Part shown: piece after piece, positions 17,881-29,485 of the stretch
How the letters are laid out: each line of letters opens with the position of its first letter
Numbering within the stretch: position 1 is the first letter of the stretch
NCBI GenBank assembly: GCA_019753285.1
Contig: JAIELD010000039.1
Coordinates: forward strand, 1 to 48,537
Source: Beijerinckiaceae bacterium
GTDB taxonomy: Bacteria; Pseudomonadota; Alphaproteobacteria; Rhizobiales; Beijerinckiaceae
Length of the DNA stretch: 48,537 nt
Direction of reading: 5' to 3'
Translations under genes and position numbers: made by a program
Notes under the pieces: generated by a model
The model's database searches: none
The model's input: the letters and a program-made list of their open reading frames with translations, nothing else
Told to the model about the DNA's origin: nothing

Positions 17881-19197
17881 ATGGGCTCGGCGGATATGAA
17901 TGTCGACGCGGACATGCCGCCGCCGATGCAAAGCGCCGGCGGCAGCTTCGAACCGAAAATGCTGTCCGTCTTGCGAGAAGGCTACGGCCTGTCTGCGCTG
18001 AAAGCCGACGCCGTCGCCGGGCTGACCGTCGCGATCGTCGCCCTGCCGCTGTCGATGGCGCTGGCGATCGCCAGCGGCGCGACACCGGATAGCGGCCTGT
18101 TCAGCGCAATCGTCGGCGGCTTCTGCATCTCGCTCTTGAGCGGAAGCCGGTTTCAGATCGGCGGGCCGGCCGGCGCGTTCATCGTGCTCGTCGCCGCCAT
18201 CATCGAGCGGCGTGGTTTCGACGGGCTTCTGCTCTCCACCTTCATGGCGGGCGGGCTGCTCATCATCGGCGGCATGCTGCGCCTCGGCTCCGCGATGCGC
18301 TTCATGCCACATGCGGTCATCGTGGGGTTCACGGCCGGCATCGCGATTCTCATCTTCGCAAGCCAGATCCATGACCTTTTCGGCCTGACGCTGCCTGACA
18401 AGGAACCATCGGAGTTTCTGCCGCGCCTTGAAGCGCTGACGGCGTCGATCGGAACCACGAACATCGCGGCGCTCGCACTGGCCCTCGCCTCGCTCGGCGT
18501 CATGGTCGCGCTGCGGGTCTTTCGACCCACATGGCCCAATCTTCTCATCGGTGTTGCGCTGTCGACCCTCGCCGCACTCTTGCTTCACCTGCCGGTGGAG
18601 ACGATCGGCACGCGGTTCGGCGGGATCGCGAGCCATCTGCCGGCCCCACGATTGCCCGATTTGGGTCCAACCGCGCTGATTGCCGCCCTGCCCGATGCCT
18701 GCTTCATCGCCCTGCTCGGCGGAATCGAATCGCTGCTCTCAGCCGTCGTCGCGGACGGCATGAGCAACCGTCGGCATCGCTCGAACGCCGAACTCGTCGC
18801 ACAGGGCGTCGGCAACATGGCGTCGAGCCTGTTCGGCGGCATCTGTGTCACCGGCGCGATCGCGCGAACGGCGACCAATATCCGCGCCGGGGCGCGCACG
18901 CCGGTTGCCGGAATGCTGCACAGCCTGTTCCTGCTCGGCTTCATCATGCTCGCCGCGCCGCTCGCCGCGCTTATTCCCTTGGCATCACTGGCGGCGGTGC
19001 TGACGATCGTGTGCTGGAACATGCTCGACCGGACGGCGATCGGGCATGAGGTGAGCCAATCGTGGCAGGGCGCGGCCGTGCTCGGCGCGACGCTCGCGAC
19101 GACGGTTTTTGCCAACCTCATCGCCGGCATCGCCGCCGGATGCGTGCTTTCCATGGTGTTTGCGTTGCTTGGCCGCAGCCGGAACGCTGCGTCCTGA
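17881..19197 (+). CDS. SulP family inorganic anion transporter lacking STAS domain
   Basis: About 438 residues of the SLC26/SulP fold, with ten or more hydrophobic segments. Family signatures include GLTVAIVALPLSMALAIASG and FQIGGPAGAFIVLVA near the N-terminus. It ends at ALLGRSRNAAS right after the last membrane segment, so the cytoplasmic STAS domain usual in SulP proteins is absent. The anion could be sulfate, bicarbonate or another; sequence does not tell. The start at 17881 has GGGGG 9 nt upstream; ATG 17872 is an alternative. Divergent from the quinone reductase gene. The UbiH-type gene follows after 58 nt. Confidence 0.9.
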   Translation: MGSADMNVDADMPPPMQSAGGSFEPKMLSVLREGYGLSALKADAVAGLTVAIVALPLSMALAIASGATPDSGLFSAIVGGFCISLLSGSRFQIGGPAGAFIVLVAAIIERRGFDGLLLSTFMAGGLLIIGGMLRLGSAMRFMPHAVIVGFTAGIAILIFASQIHDLFGLTLPDKEPSEFLPRLEALTASIGTTNIAALALALASLGVMVALRVFRPTWPNLLIGVALSTLAALLLHLPVETIGTRFGGIASHLPAPRLPDLGPTALIAALPDACFIALLGGIESLLSAVVADGMSNRRHRSNAELVAQGVGNMASSLFGGICVTGAIARTATNIRAGARTPVAGMLHSLFLLGFIMLAAPLAALIPLASLAAVLTIVCWNMLDRTAIGHEVSQSWQGAAVLGATLATTVFANLIAGIAAGCVLSMVFALLGRSRNAAS

Positions 19198-19226
19198 CGC
19201 TTTGCCGCCTCCACAGGAGGACGGCT

Positions 19227-19256
19227 ATGCGCTATCGACGCGCTGGAGGCGGGTAA
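19227..19256 (+). CDS. Candidate leader peptide upstream of UbiH-family gene
   Basis: A nine-codon reading frame, MRYRRAGGG then TAA, starts 6 nt after a perfect AGGAGG (19215-19220). Its stop overlaps the ATG of the next gene as TAATG. The hydroxylase has its own weaker site (GGAGG at 19244-19248) inside this mini-frame. The layout is that of a translationally coupled upstream ORF. Three of the nine residues are arginine. Whether it is translated is inference. Confidence 0.45.
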   Translation: MRYRRAGGG

Positions 19257-20461
19257 TGGCGCAAAAGATGCAGGAACGGTTCGATGTGGCGGTGGTCGGC
19301 GGCGGCCCTGTCGGCTTTGCCTCGGCGATCGCTCTGGCGCAGGGCGGGACGCAGGTGGCGATGGTCACCGGACGGTCCGCTGGCTCGGCGCCCTCGCCCG
19401 ACCTCGGGCGCACGGCGGCGTTGATGCGCGGCAGCCTCGACTTCCTCTACGGCCTCGGGCTCGAGGACAAAATCGTCGAAGCAAGCTGGCCGCTCGCAGC
19501 CATTCGGATGATCGACGCCAAGCGCGGCCTCATCCGCGCGCCGACCGTCACGTTCCGGGCTCTCGAACTCGGCGTCGCGGATTTCGGACGGAACATCTCG
19601 AATGCCCGCCTCGTCGACATCCTTCGGCAGGCGGCGGCTGAAACGCCGGGCCTCACGATCCTCGACGCCGAGGTCTCGACCATGGAGACCATGTCCGACC
19701 GCGCCGTGCTCCTTGGTAATGGCAATGCGATCGAGGCTCACTGGGTCATCGCCGCCGATGGCCGCCATTCGGCCGTCCGCCAGGCGGCCGGGATCGCGAC
19801 ACGCACCTGGACCTATCCTCAGACCGCCATCACCTTCCATGTTCGCCATGCGCGCGATCATGAAGACGTCTCCACCGAGTATCACACGAATGAGGGGCCG
19901 TTCACGCTCGTGCCGCTCGGCGATCGGCTTTCGAGCGTGGTCTGGTCGGTCGCGCCGCAGCGTGCGCGGGAGCTTGCCGCGCTCGATGACGGCGATTTCG
20001 CGCTTCGCGCGGAACGCGAATGCCAGTCGCTGCTCGGGCGCTTCACGGTGGCGGGCAAGCGAGGCGCCTACCCGCTCGGCGGACTTATTGCGGAAAAATT
20101 CGCGACCGGACGAACGCTTCTTGCGGGCGAAGCGGCTCATGCCTTCCCGCCGATCGGCGCGCAAGGGCTCAATCTCGGCTTTCGCGACGCCGCCGAAATC
20201 GGACGCATCGACTTGCGCGGAGATGTGGCCCCGCGCGAGGCGGAGCGCTACGATCGACGCCGCCGCGTCGATGCCGCCACGCGCACTGCTGCGGTCGATC
20301 TCCTCAACCGCTCGCTGCTGACGAGCTTCCTGCCCGCTGACATGCTCCGCTCGGCCGGTCTCATTGCGCTCGCCGGCATCTCGCCGCTGCGCAAGCTCGC
20401 CATGCGGACGGGCATGGGCAGTTCACCGCGGCTGCCGGCCCGGCGATCGCTCGCCGGTTGA
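19256..20461 (+). CDS. UbiH/UbiF/COQ6-family FAD-dependent monooxygenase
   Basis: 401 residues of the flavoprotein aromatic hydroxylase family that hydroxylates the ubiquinone ring. The Rossmann FAD motif is VVGGGPVGFASAIAL near residue 13. The second FAD-binding region is RTLLAGEAAHAFPPIGAQGLN with the GD-like motif altered to GE, common in this branch. The DG-type motif is IAADGRHSAVRQAAGI. It starts at 19256, overlapping the mini-ORF stop by one base. Which ring position it hydroxylates cannot be told. The lipid A acyltransferase gene follows after 88 nt. Confidence 0.88.
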   Translation: MAQKMQERFDVAVVGGGPVGFASAIALAQGGTQVAMVTGRSAGSAPSPDLGRTAALMRGSLDFLYGLGLEDKIVEASWPLAAIRMIDAKRGLIRAPTVTFRALELGVADFGRNISNARLVDILRQAAAETPGLTILDAEVSTMETMSDRAVLLGNGNAIEAHWVIAADGRHSAVRQAAGIATRTWTYPQTAITFHVRHARDHEDVSTEYHTNEGPFTLVPLGDRLSSVVWSVAPQRARELAALDDGDFALRAERECQSLLGRFTVAGKRGAYPLGGLIAEKFATGRTLLAGEAAHAFPPIGAQGLNLGFRDAAEIGRIDLRGDVAPREAERYDRRRRVDAATRTAAVDLLNRSLLTSFLPADMLRSAGLIALAGISPLRKLAMRTGMGSSPRLPARRSLAG

Positions 20462-20549
20462 CCGCGATTGGCGCGTCGCCGATTTTCAAATAAGCATTCG
20501 GGGAGCAGCCGATTCAGGTGCTGCCGCCCCGTCGCTCGAAAGCCGCCGC

Positions 20550-21446
20550 GTGTCGTTGACTGCATCCCCGTCCCCGAGCTTCTCAGACAGGCTGCTCTAC
20601 CCGCTGGAGGCGGCAGGCTTCGCGGCGATCGCAGGTCTGACGCGGGCGCTGCCGGTGGATCAGGCCTCGGCGCTTTCCGGCGCCGCCTGGCGGCGTTTTG
20701 CGCCACTCAACCGACGCCATGCGAGGGCCGCGCAGCAATTGGCGGCGAGCCTGCCAGAACTCGACGAGGTGGCGCGAGAGGCCATTCTCGATGGGATGTG
20801 GGACAATCTCGGGCGGACCACGGCCGAGAGCTTCCATATCGACGAAATCCTGAGCGACCCCAGGCGGATCGAGACGGACGCGGGCTTCGACCATGCCGTC
20901 GCGCAGGCCCGCCGGCACGGCGCGGTTTTCGTCACGCTGCATCTCGGCAACTGGGAGCTTTGCGCGCCGATCATGACGCGCGCCGGCATCGACGTCACCG
21001 GCGTCTATCAGCGCATCAAGAATCCGCATGTCGATGCCGCGGTGATCCAGCTCCGCTCGCAGTATTATCGCGGAGGCCTGCACGCCAAGAGCGCGGAGGC
21101 GGCCCGCGAGATCCTGCGCGTGGCGGCGCGCAAAGGCATGATCGGACTTCTGGGTGATCTGCGCGATTTTCGCGGGGAAAGCGTGCCCTTCTTCGGCCGG
21201 CCAGCGCCGTCCAGCACGTTTCCGGCGCTCGTCGCGCGCCAGCGCGACATTCCACTGTTCATTGCCAAGGTGATGCGGCTTGAGAACGTCCGCTTCCGCG
21301 CCGTGGTCGTGGAACTGCCCATCATCCGGACCGACGACCGCCAGGCCGACCTACGCACGATGACTGCGCAGATCCAGCAGCAATTCGAACGCTGGATCCG
21401 CGAGACGCCCGCGCAATGGATGTGGGGTCACCGCCGCTGGGGCTGA
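20550..21446 (+). CDS. Lipid A biosynthesis lauroyl/myristoyl acyltransferase family
   Basis: 298 residues of the LpxL/HtrB acyltransferase family that adds secondary acyl chains to lipid A at the inner membrane. The HX4(D/E) motif is HLGNWE. The second conserved block is RKGMIGLLGDLRDFRGESVPFFG and the C-terminal QWMWGHRRW is diagnostic. No ATG fits; I use GTG at 20550, which gives the family length and a hydrophobic N-terminal segment (LEAAGFAAIAGLTRAL). The frame is open further upstream over the ubiH end without conserved residues. The start is therefore less certain than the function. Confidence 0.9.
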   Translation: MSLTASPSPSFSDRLLYPLEAAGFAAIAGLTRALPVDQASALSGAAWRRFAPLNRRHARAAQQLAASLPELDEVAREAILDGMWDNLGRTTAESFHIDEILSDPRRIETDAGFDHAVAQARRHGAVFVTLHLGNWELCAPIMTRAGIDVTGVYQRIKNPHVDAAVIQLRSQYYRGGLHAKSAEAAREILRVAARKGMIGLLGDLRDFRGESVPFFGRPAPSSTFPALVARQRDIPLFIAKVMRLENVRFRAVVVELPIIRTDDRQADLRTMTAQIQQQFERWIRETPAQWMWGHRRWG

Positions 21447-21530
21447 GCGGGCGCTCCCCTTGGTTCAACCCCCGTTCACCGAAGCTCATCCAGGCTATAT
21501 GGCGCTCGCGGACCTGTGACGGCCGCTTCA

Positions 21531-21559
21531 CTTCACGCCGACGAAACTCCTGCTATAAT
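21531..21559 (+). promoter_or_regulatory. Candidate promoter of hspQ
   Basis: CTTCAC (21531-21536) and TATAAT (21554-21559) are separated by 17 nt; the -10 is a perfect consensus. The expected start of transcription, near 21566, falls at or just before the hspQ ATGs, leaving little or no leader and no ribosome-binding site. CTTCAC also differs by one base from the CTTGAC form of alphaproteobacterial -35 elements. Confidence 0.5.
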
Positions 21560-21562
21560 TAA

Positions 21563-21913
21563 ATGATCATGATCGACGAAACTCAAAAACCCCGCCTCGC
21601 AAAATTCAGGATCGGCCAGGTGCTGCGTCACCGCATCTATCCGTTTCGCGGCGTCGTGTTCGACATCGATCCAGTGTTCAACAATACGGAAGAGTGGTGG
21701 CAGGCCATTCCCGCGGAAGTCCGGCCGCGCAAAGACCAGCCCTTCTACCACCTGCTCGCCGAAAACGACGAGACGGAGTACGTCGCCTACGTGTCGGAGC
21801 AGAATCTCGTGCCTGATACGTCGGACGCGCCGCTGCGCCATCCGCAGATCAAGGAACTGTTCGAGCGTCGCAAGGACGGGACATTCCAGAGCCGCATGTT
21901 CAACCTGAACTGA
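21563..21913 (+). CDS. hspQ: Heat shock protein HspQ
   Basis: 116 residues of the HspQ/YccV hemimethylated-DNA-binding-like family. It carries the conserved core RHRIYPFRGVVFDIDPVF, then RPRKDQPFYHLLAEN and YVSEQNLVPD. In E. coli HspQ modulates Lon proteolysis and DnaA levels. The start may be the ATG at 21563 or the one at 21569 (MIDET), two codons later. A strong -10 lies immediately upstream, so the message may be nearly leaderless. It is convergent with the isochorismatase-like gene, whose stop is 9 nt away. Confidence 0.93.
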   Translation: MIMIDETQKPRLAKFRIGQVLRHRIYPFRGVVFDIDPVFNNTEEWWQAIPAEVRPRKDQPFYHLLAENDETEYVAYVSEQNLVPDTSDAPLRHPQIKELFERRKDGTFQSRMFNLN

Positions 21914-21922
21914 GGCCTTTGC

Positions 21923-22522
21923 CTATGCAGGCTGGAGACGGCGAGGTTCTAAATCTGCCGAGTGCTTCAGACCATCCAGCAGCATCGCCGTGCTGATCAC
22001 CTCGGCGAACTCACCATGAAGAATGGCGAGCTCGACCCGATGAACCGTCGCTGCCTCGATCATGCTGCCGTCCACCGCCTTTCGGTCGAAAGCAAAGCAG
22101 GCGTCTCCGACGAGATGCACCTTGAAGCCGAGATTGGCGGCCATCCGCGTCGTCGTGGAGATGCAATGGTCGGTCGAAACGCCCATGATGATCAGCGTGG
22201 TGACGCCCATCGCCTTCAGGCGTGCTTCGAGATCGGTGCCGATGAAACTCGAATTCACCTGCTTCGAAAGCACCGGCTCGTCATCGAGCGGCAGCGCGAA
22301 CGCCATGGGTCGGTTGCCGGGATGCTGGGGATGGAGCGGCGAAGTCGGCATGACTGAATCATGCCTGACATGGATGACCGGGATGCCGCTTTTCCGGCAC
22401 GCACCCAGCACGCGGGCGGCGTTGTCCTCGGCAGCGGGGTTGTTGCGCAGCCCCCAGAAGGCGCGGTCGTTGAACGCCTGCTGATAATCGACGATCAGAA
22501 GAGCGGTGTCGGTATTGAGCAT
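21923..22522 (-). CDS. Isochorismatase-family cysteine hydrolase
   Basis: 199 residues. The catalytic triad of the cysteine hydrolase/isochorismatase fold is visible as Asp in LIVDYQQAF, Lys in VLSKQVNSSF and Cys in VSTDHCISTTTRMA. Family members act on amides or enol ethers (nicotinamide, N-carbamoyl compounds, isochorismate), and the substrate here is unknown. The start at 22522 has GGGAG 10 nt upstream. The frame stays open upstream over kdsA, but that is out-of-frame overlap and not protein-like. It sits downstream of kdsA across a 152-nt gap with no clear signals. Confidence 0.9.
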   Translation of the reverse strand: MLNTDTALLIVDYQQAFNDRAFWGLRNNPAAEDNAARVLGACRKSGIPVIHVRHDSVMPTSPLHPQHPGNRPMAFALPLDDEPVLSKQVNSSFIGTDLEARLKAMGVTTLIIMGVSTDHCISTTTRMAANLGFKVHLVGDACFAFDRKAVDGSMIEAATVHRVELAILHGEFAEVISTAMLLDGLKHSADLEPRRLQPA

Positions 22523-22674
22523 GGAAGCGCTCCCATCGGTCTCGTGCGAGCCGGACCGATCAGCATTGAAAGCAGGCCGGAGCGATATCGGACGCGCCCA
22601 GTCTCCATCACGAAACCGGACATCGCCGCGCGCGTCCAACCAAAAGCATTGATCGATTGAAGTCGTCGGGGTGA

Positions 22675-23511
22675 TCAGTCGCGGCGCTTGGCGACCGCGT
22701 CGAATGCCTGCAACTGTTCGAGAAGCGCTTTCATCTGGCCGAGCGGCACCATGTTCGGCCCGTCGGATGGCGCGTTGTCCGGGTCCTGATGGGTTTCTAT
22801 GAAGACGCCGGCGACACCGACCGCCACGGCGGCGCGCGCCAGAACCGGCACGAACTCGCGCTGGCCGCCCGACGTCGTTCCCTGCCCGCCGGGCTGCTGC
22901 ACCGAATGGGTCGCATCGAAGATGATCGGCGCGCCCGTGTCCGCCGCCATGATCGGCAGCGAGCGCATGTCGGAGACGAGCGTGTTGTATCCGAAGGATG
23001 CCCCGCGCTCCGTGAGCAGCACGTTGGGATTGCCCGCGCCTGTGATCTTCGCCGCGACGTTCTTCATGTCCCAGGGCGCAAGGAACTGGCCTTTCTTGAC
23101 GTTGACCACCCGCCCGGTTGCCGCGGCGGCGAGCAGGAGATCGGTCTGACGGCAGAGGAAGGCAGGAATTTGCAGTATATCGACGGTCTCGGCCACCTTG
23201 GCGCATTGCCAGGGCTCGTGCACGTCGGTCAGCAGCGGCACGTCGAAGCTGGCTTTCACCTCGGCGAAGATGTCGAGCGAAGCCTCGAGGCCTAGGCCGC
23301 GCGCCGTGGCAGCGCTTGTGCGGTTCGCCTTGTCGAACGAGGATTTATAGACAAAGCCCATGCCGAGCGCGCCGGTCATTTCTTTGAGAGCGCCGCACAT
23401 GTCGAAAGCGTGCTGGCGGCTTTCGAGCTGGCAAGGCCCGGCGATCAGGGCCAGCGGCAGCGCGTTGCCGAACACCGTCTTGCCCACCCTGACGGATGCA
23501 TTGGCTTTCAT
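22675..23511 (-). CDS. kdsA: 3-deoxy-8-phosphooctulonate synthase (KDO-8-P synthase)
   Basis: 278 residues. Condenses arabinose-5-phosphate with phosphoenolpyruvate to make KDO-8-phosphate for lipopolysaccharide inner core. The N-terminal block is [10 protein letters not shown], followed by [12 protein letters not shown] and DVHEPWQC. The C-terminal block is [16 protein letters not shown]. It lies 25 nt downstream of pyrG, the pyrG-kdsA order being conserved in this group. Expression is likely from the secG/pyrG operon. Confidence 0.97.
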   Translation of the reverse strand: MKANASVRVGKTVFGNALPLALIAGPCQLESRQHAFDMCGALKEMTGALGMGFVYKSSFDKANRTSAATARGLGLEASLDIFAEVKASFDVPLLTDVHEPWQCAKVAETVDILQIPAFLCRQTDLLLAAAATGRVVNVKKGQFLAPWDMKNVAAKITGAGNPNVLLTERGASFGYNTLVSDMRSLPIMAADTGAPIIFDATHSVQQPGGQGTTSGGQREFVPVLARAAVAVGVAGVFIETHQDPDNAPSDGPNMVPLGQMKALLEQLQAFDAVAKRRD

Positions 23512-23536
23512 CTCGGGCAGGCTCCCTTGCCGCCGC

Positions 23537-26168
<2,632 letters not shown>

Positions 26169-26179
26169 AGGAAAACGCC

Positions 26180-26569
26180 TTACTTCGGCGCTTCTGGCTG
26201 AGGCGCGGCAGGAACCGCCGGCGCAGGCTGCTGCGCGCCGCGAAGCTGATCGAGAACGCCCTGCCCCTGCCCGGCCGGAGCGCCCGGCGTCGACGGCGTG
26301 GTCGTCGTCGGAATGAGGTCGAGCGGCGAGCCGGTATTGTTGGAGCGTGCGGCCAGGATCGAAAGCGCGAGGCTCGTGACGAAGAAGGCAGCGCCAAGGA
26401 TCGCGGTCGTCCGCGTCAGCAGGTTGGCCTGGCCGCGTCCGGTGAACAGGCCCGTCGGACCGCCGCCGCCGCCAAGACCCAGCCCACCGCCCTCAGAGCG
26501 CTGCAGCAGCACGACCACGGCGAGAGCGGAGACGATCAACAGGTGGATTACGATCAGTATGGATTCCAT
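26180..26569 (-). CDS. secG: Preprotein translocase subunit SecG
   Basis: 129 residues. SecG stabilises SecYEG and assists SecA-driven export. There are two hydrophobic segments, IVIHLLIVSALAVVVLLQRS near the N-terminus and GAAFFVTSLALSILAA at about 70-85. The conserved linker is EGGGLGLGGGGGPTGLFTGRG. The C-terminal 50 residues are Pro/Ala/Gln-rich and disordered, as in other alphaproteobacterial SecG. It is downstream of tpiA (115-nt gap) and directly upstream of the beta-lactamase gene. Confidence 0.96.
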   Translation of the reverse strand: MESILIVIHLLIVSALAVVVLLQRSEGGGLGLGGGGGPTGLFTGRGQANLLTRTTAILGAAFFVTSLALSILAARSNNTGSPLDLIPTTTTPSTPGAPAGQGQGVLDQLRGAQQPAPAVPAAPQPEAPK

Positions 26570-26684
26570 TACGGTCTTTCAACAGATGGCGCGGCGGGAG
26601 CGGACCTTGAGATTTTGCGGCCTGATACCATAGGAAATCGCGCGGTTCAAAGGCGATCGCCCGTTTTTGACAAAATGGGTGAGA

Positions 26685-27452
26685 TCACGCGGCTTCGGCG
26701 ATAGCAAGAAAATCGTCGGCCTTGAGGCTTGCGCCGCCGACGAGTGCGCCGTCGACGTTGTCGACATGCAGCAGTTCGGCGGCATTGGAGGGCTTTACCG
26801 AGCCGCCGTAAAGAATGCGGATGGCGTGCGCGGCATCTCCAAACCGCGTCACCAGCGCGGCGCGGATCGCCGCGTGGACCTGCCTCACGTCATCGATGCT
26901 CGGCGTGCGGCCGGTGCCGATCGCCCAGACAGGCTCGTAAGCGATAACCAGTCGCGTTGCGTCCGCATCCTCGGGGATCGATCCCTCGATCTGCGTCGTG
27001 ACCACGTCGAGCGCCCGACCGGCGTCACGCTCGGCCTCCGTCTCGCCGACGCAGATGATGGCGGCAAGGCCGGCGCGGGCCACCGCCTTCGCCTTGGCGC
27101 GAACGAGCTCGTCGCTTTCGGCATGGTCGGTACGCCGCTCCGAATGTCCGACGATGATGTGCGTCGCGCCGAGATCAGCGATCATCTCCGCCGAGATGTT
27201 GCCGGTATGCGCGCCGGATGAATTGACGTGGCAATCCTGCGCGCCGATCAACAACGCCGATCCGGCGGAAGCCTTGACGAAGCTCTGAATGAGCGTCGCT
27301 GGCGGACAGATCAGCAGATCGGCCTTGATCGCACCGCGCTTCGTCTCGTCGACCATGCGGCGCAATTCCTCAAGCGAGGAGGACAGGCCATTCATCTTCC
27401 AGTTTCCGGCGACGAGCTTGCGGGCAGAAGTATCAGGCATAGTTGCGGTCAT
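26685..27452 (-). CDS. tpiA: Triosephosphate isomerase
   Basis: 255 residues of the TIM barrel that interconverts DHAP and glyceraldehyde-3-phosphate. The substrate Lys is in GNWKMNG, the catalytic His in VGHSERR, and the catalytic Glu in [11 protein letters not shown]. The phosphate-binding end is [12 protein letters not shown]. The start may be 27452 or the ATG at 27440 (MPDTSARKL). It lies 3 nt downstream of the chorismate mutase gene, so both are likely on one transcript leading into secG. Confidence 0.97.
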   Translation of the reverse strand: MTATMPDTSARKLVAGNWKMNGLSSSLEELRRMVDETKRGAIKADLLICPPATLIQSFVKASAGSALLIGAQDCHVNSSGAHTGNISAEMIADLGATHIIVGHSERRTDHAESDELVRAKAKAVARAGLAAIICVGETEAERDAGRALDVVTTQIEGSIPEDADATRLVIAYEPVWAIGTGRTPSIDDVRQVHAAIRAALVTRFGDAAHAIRILYGGSVKPSNAAELLHVDNVDGALVGGASLKADDFLAIAEAA

Positions 27453-27455
27453 GGA

Positions 27456-27761
27456 TCATACGCCGGCGCGATGCGCCTCGTGATGGCGGATCACTTCCTT
27501 CACGATGAAATTAAGAAACTTCTCTGCAAAATCCGGGTCGAGGCGCGAAGCCTCGGCGAGCTTGCGCAGACGCGCGATCTGCTGCGCCTCACGCGCCGGG
27601 TCGGCCGCCGCGACGCCATGCTTTGCCTTGAACTTGCCGACCTGCTGCGTGCACTTGAAACGCTCAGCCAGCATATGAATCAGGGCGGCATCGATATTGT
27701 CGATGCTGTCGCGCAATTGCTGAAGCTCAGGCGCGACGGCAGGCGAATTGGCGGCAGTCAT
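27456..27761 (-). CDS. Chorismate mutase (AroQ type)
   Basis: 101-residue all-helical chorismate mutase that converts chorismate to prephenate. Helix 1 is LRDSIDNIDAALIHMLAERF, followed by VGKFKAKHG with the active-site Arg/Lys set. It is a stand-alone monofunctional protein with no prephenate dehydratase or dehydrogenase fusion. The start is the ATG at 27761 with GGAAA about 7 nt upstream; an in-frame TTG lies 4 codons earlier. tpiA begins 3 nt after its stop. Confidence 0.92.
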   Translation of the reverse strand: MTAANSPAVAPELQQLRDSIDNIDAALIHMLAERFKCTQQVGKFKAKHGVAAADPAREAQQIARLRKLAEASRLDPDFAEKFLNFIVKEVIRHHEAHRAGV

Positions 27762-27813
27762 GGGCGTTTCCAATCAAAAAGACGCGCCTGTGGACCACAG
27801 CTCACCGTGAGCG

Positions 27814-29361
27814 TCAAGCGACGTCGAACTTGACGCCCTGCGCGAGCGGCAGCTCCCTGCCGTAGTTGATCGTATTGGTCGCCCGGCGCATGTAGCCCTT
27901 CCAGGCGTCGGAACCGGATTCACGGCCACCGCCCGTTTCCTTCTCCCCGCCGAACGCGCCGCCGATCTCAGCCCCGGACGGGCCGATGTTGACGTTGGCG
28001 ATACCGCAATCGGAGCCCGCGCTCGACATGAAGCGTTCTGCCTCGCCAATGTCGCTCGTGAAGATCGACGATGAGAGGCCCTGGGGCACGTCGTTATGAA
28101 GCCGCATGGCCTCGTCGAAATCGGAATAGCGCATGCAATAGAGGATCGGCGCGAATGTCTCGTGCTTCACGATGTCGGACTGCGCCGGCATCTCTACGAG
28201 AGCCGGCCTTGCATAATAGGCGTCTGCACTGACGCCGTCGAGGAAGCGTCCACCGCCATGGACCGTGCCGCCCTGCTCGCGCGCGGCTTTCAGCGCCACC
28301 TCCATGCCGTCGAAGGCGGCTTTGTCGATGAGCGGCCCGATGAGCACATCGGACTTTCCGGGATTGCCGATCGACACACCCGCCCACACCTTGGCCAGGC
28401 GCGGCACCAGCGCGTTGTAGATCGAGTCATGCACGAACAGCCGCCGCAGGCTGGTGCAGCGCTGGCCGGCGGTGCCCATGGCGGCGAAGGCGATGCCGCG
28501 CAGCGCGAGATCGAGATTGGCGGAAGGGGCGATGATCGCGGCGTTGTTGCCACCAAGCTCGAGGATCGCGCGCGCGAACCGCCGCGCCAGACGCGGAGCG
28601 ACCTCCCGGCCCATGCGTGTCGAGCCGGTCGCCGAGACGAGCGGCACCGCAGGGTGATCGACCAGCGTTTCGCCAAGCTCGCGGCCACCAATCAAAAGCG
28701 ACGACAGCCCTGCCGGCACGCCGCCGAACCGCCCAGCCGCGCGCTCGAAGATCGCCTGCGTCGCCAGCGCGGTCAGCGGCGTTTTTTCAGAAGGCTTCCA
28801 CACGCAGGCGTTGCCGCAGACGAGCGCAAGGGCGGCGTTCCAGCTCCAGACGGCGACCGGAAAATTGAAGGCCGAAATGATGCCGGTGACGCCGAGCGGG
28901 TGCCAGGTCTCCATCATCCGGTGATTGCTGCGCTCGGTTGCGATCGTGAGCCCGAAGATCTGCCGCGACAGGCCGGTCGCATAATCGCAGATGTCGATCA
29001 TCTCCTGCACTTCGCCGAGGCCCTCCGAGATGATCTTGCCGGCCTCGATCGTGACGAGGCGTCCAAGATCGGCTTTCGCGTTCCGCAGTTCCTCACCGAG
29101 AAGACGCACGAGCTCGCCGCGGCGTGGCGCGGGCACGGAGCGCCATTCGAGGAAGGCCGCATGCGCCGCCTCGATCGCTGCGTCGGCATCCCCAGCATTG
29201 TGTTGCGGCAACTGCCCGATCGTCTCGCCGGTCAGCGGAGAACGGGCCACGAGGTCGCCGCCTGTGTAGAGCGTTCGATCGACACCCAGCCGATCAAGGA
29301 GCGTCGCGACTTCCGGCGCAAGCGCGCCCGCTGCTTCGTCGCTCTTCATGTGCTCGTTCAT
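27814..29361 (-). CDS. Aldehyde dehydrogenase, AmaB-like (piperideine-6-carboxylate / aminoadipate semialdehyde dehydrogenase)
   Basis: 515-residue NAD-dependent aldehyde dehydrogenase. The Rossmann stretch is HPLGVTGIISAFNFPVAVW. Catalytic Glu is in ELGGNNA and nucleophile Cys in GQRCTSL at about residue 300. HPLGVTGII with NHRMMETW and the asparagine-rich ELGGNNA are features I associate with the ALDH7/AmaB branch that oxidises 2-aminoadipate 6-semialdehyde in lysine catabolism. The start at 29361 has AGGAG 6 nt upstream; the ATG at 29382 is weaker. It lies downstream of the imine-reductase gene across 124 nt. Confidence 0.88.
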   Translation of the reverse strand: MNEHMKSDEAAGALAPEVATLLDRLGVDRTLYTGGDLVARSPLTGETIGQLPQHNAGDADAAIEAAHAAFLEWRSVPAPRRGELVRLLGEELRNAKADLGRLVTIEAGKIISEGLGEVQEMIDICDYATGLSRQIFGLTIATERSNHRMMETWHPLGVTGIISAFNFPVAVWSWNAALALVCGNACVWKPSEKTPLTALATQAIFERAAGRFGGVPAGLSSLLIGGRELGETLVDHPAVPLVSATGSTRMGREVAPRLARRFARAILELGGNNAAIIAPSANLDLALRGIAFAAMGTAGQRCTSLRRLFVHDSIYNALVPRLAKVWAGVSIGNPGKSDVLIGPLIDKAAFDGMEVALKAAREQGGTVHGGGRFLDGVSADAYYARPALVEMPAQSDIVKHETFAPILYCMRYSDFDEAMRLHNDVPQGLSSSIFTSDIGEAERFMSSAGSDCGIANVNIGPSGAEIGGAFGGEKETGGGRESGSDAWKGYMRRATNTINYGRELPLAQGVKFDVA

Positions 29362-29485
29362 CGCTCTCTCCTTTGCCGTCATCTTGCCTGTGAGCTAGTC
29401 CGCCTGACCGGTGCGCGCAAGAGCGGCGGGTTGATGGACGGGATCAAGCACACTGATGGCTGGCGCGCCGCATTATCATCCCTGG

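Noticed and set aside
21463..21477. GTTC-N7-GTTC, the core of alphaproteobacterial LexA boxes, upstream of hspQ
   Set aside because: The spacer is C-rich rather than A/T-rich, it lies about 90 nt upstream of the promoter candidate's gene, and one or two such matches are expected by chance in a window this size.
22523..23206. Upstream extension of the isochorismatase frame over kdsA
   Set aside because: Same strand but different frame from kdsA, low-complexity Arg/Gly-rich sequence. The conserved protein starts at 22522 with a good ribosome-binding site.
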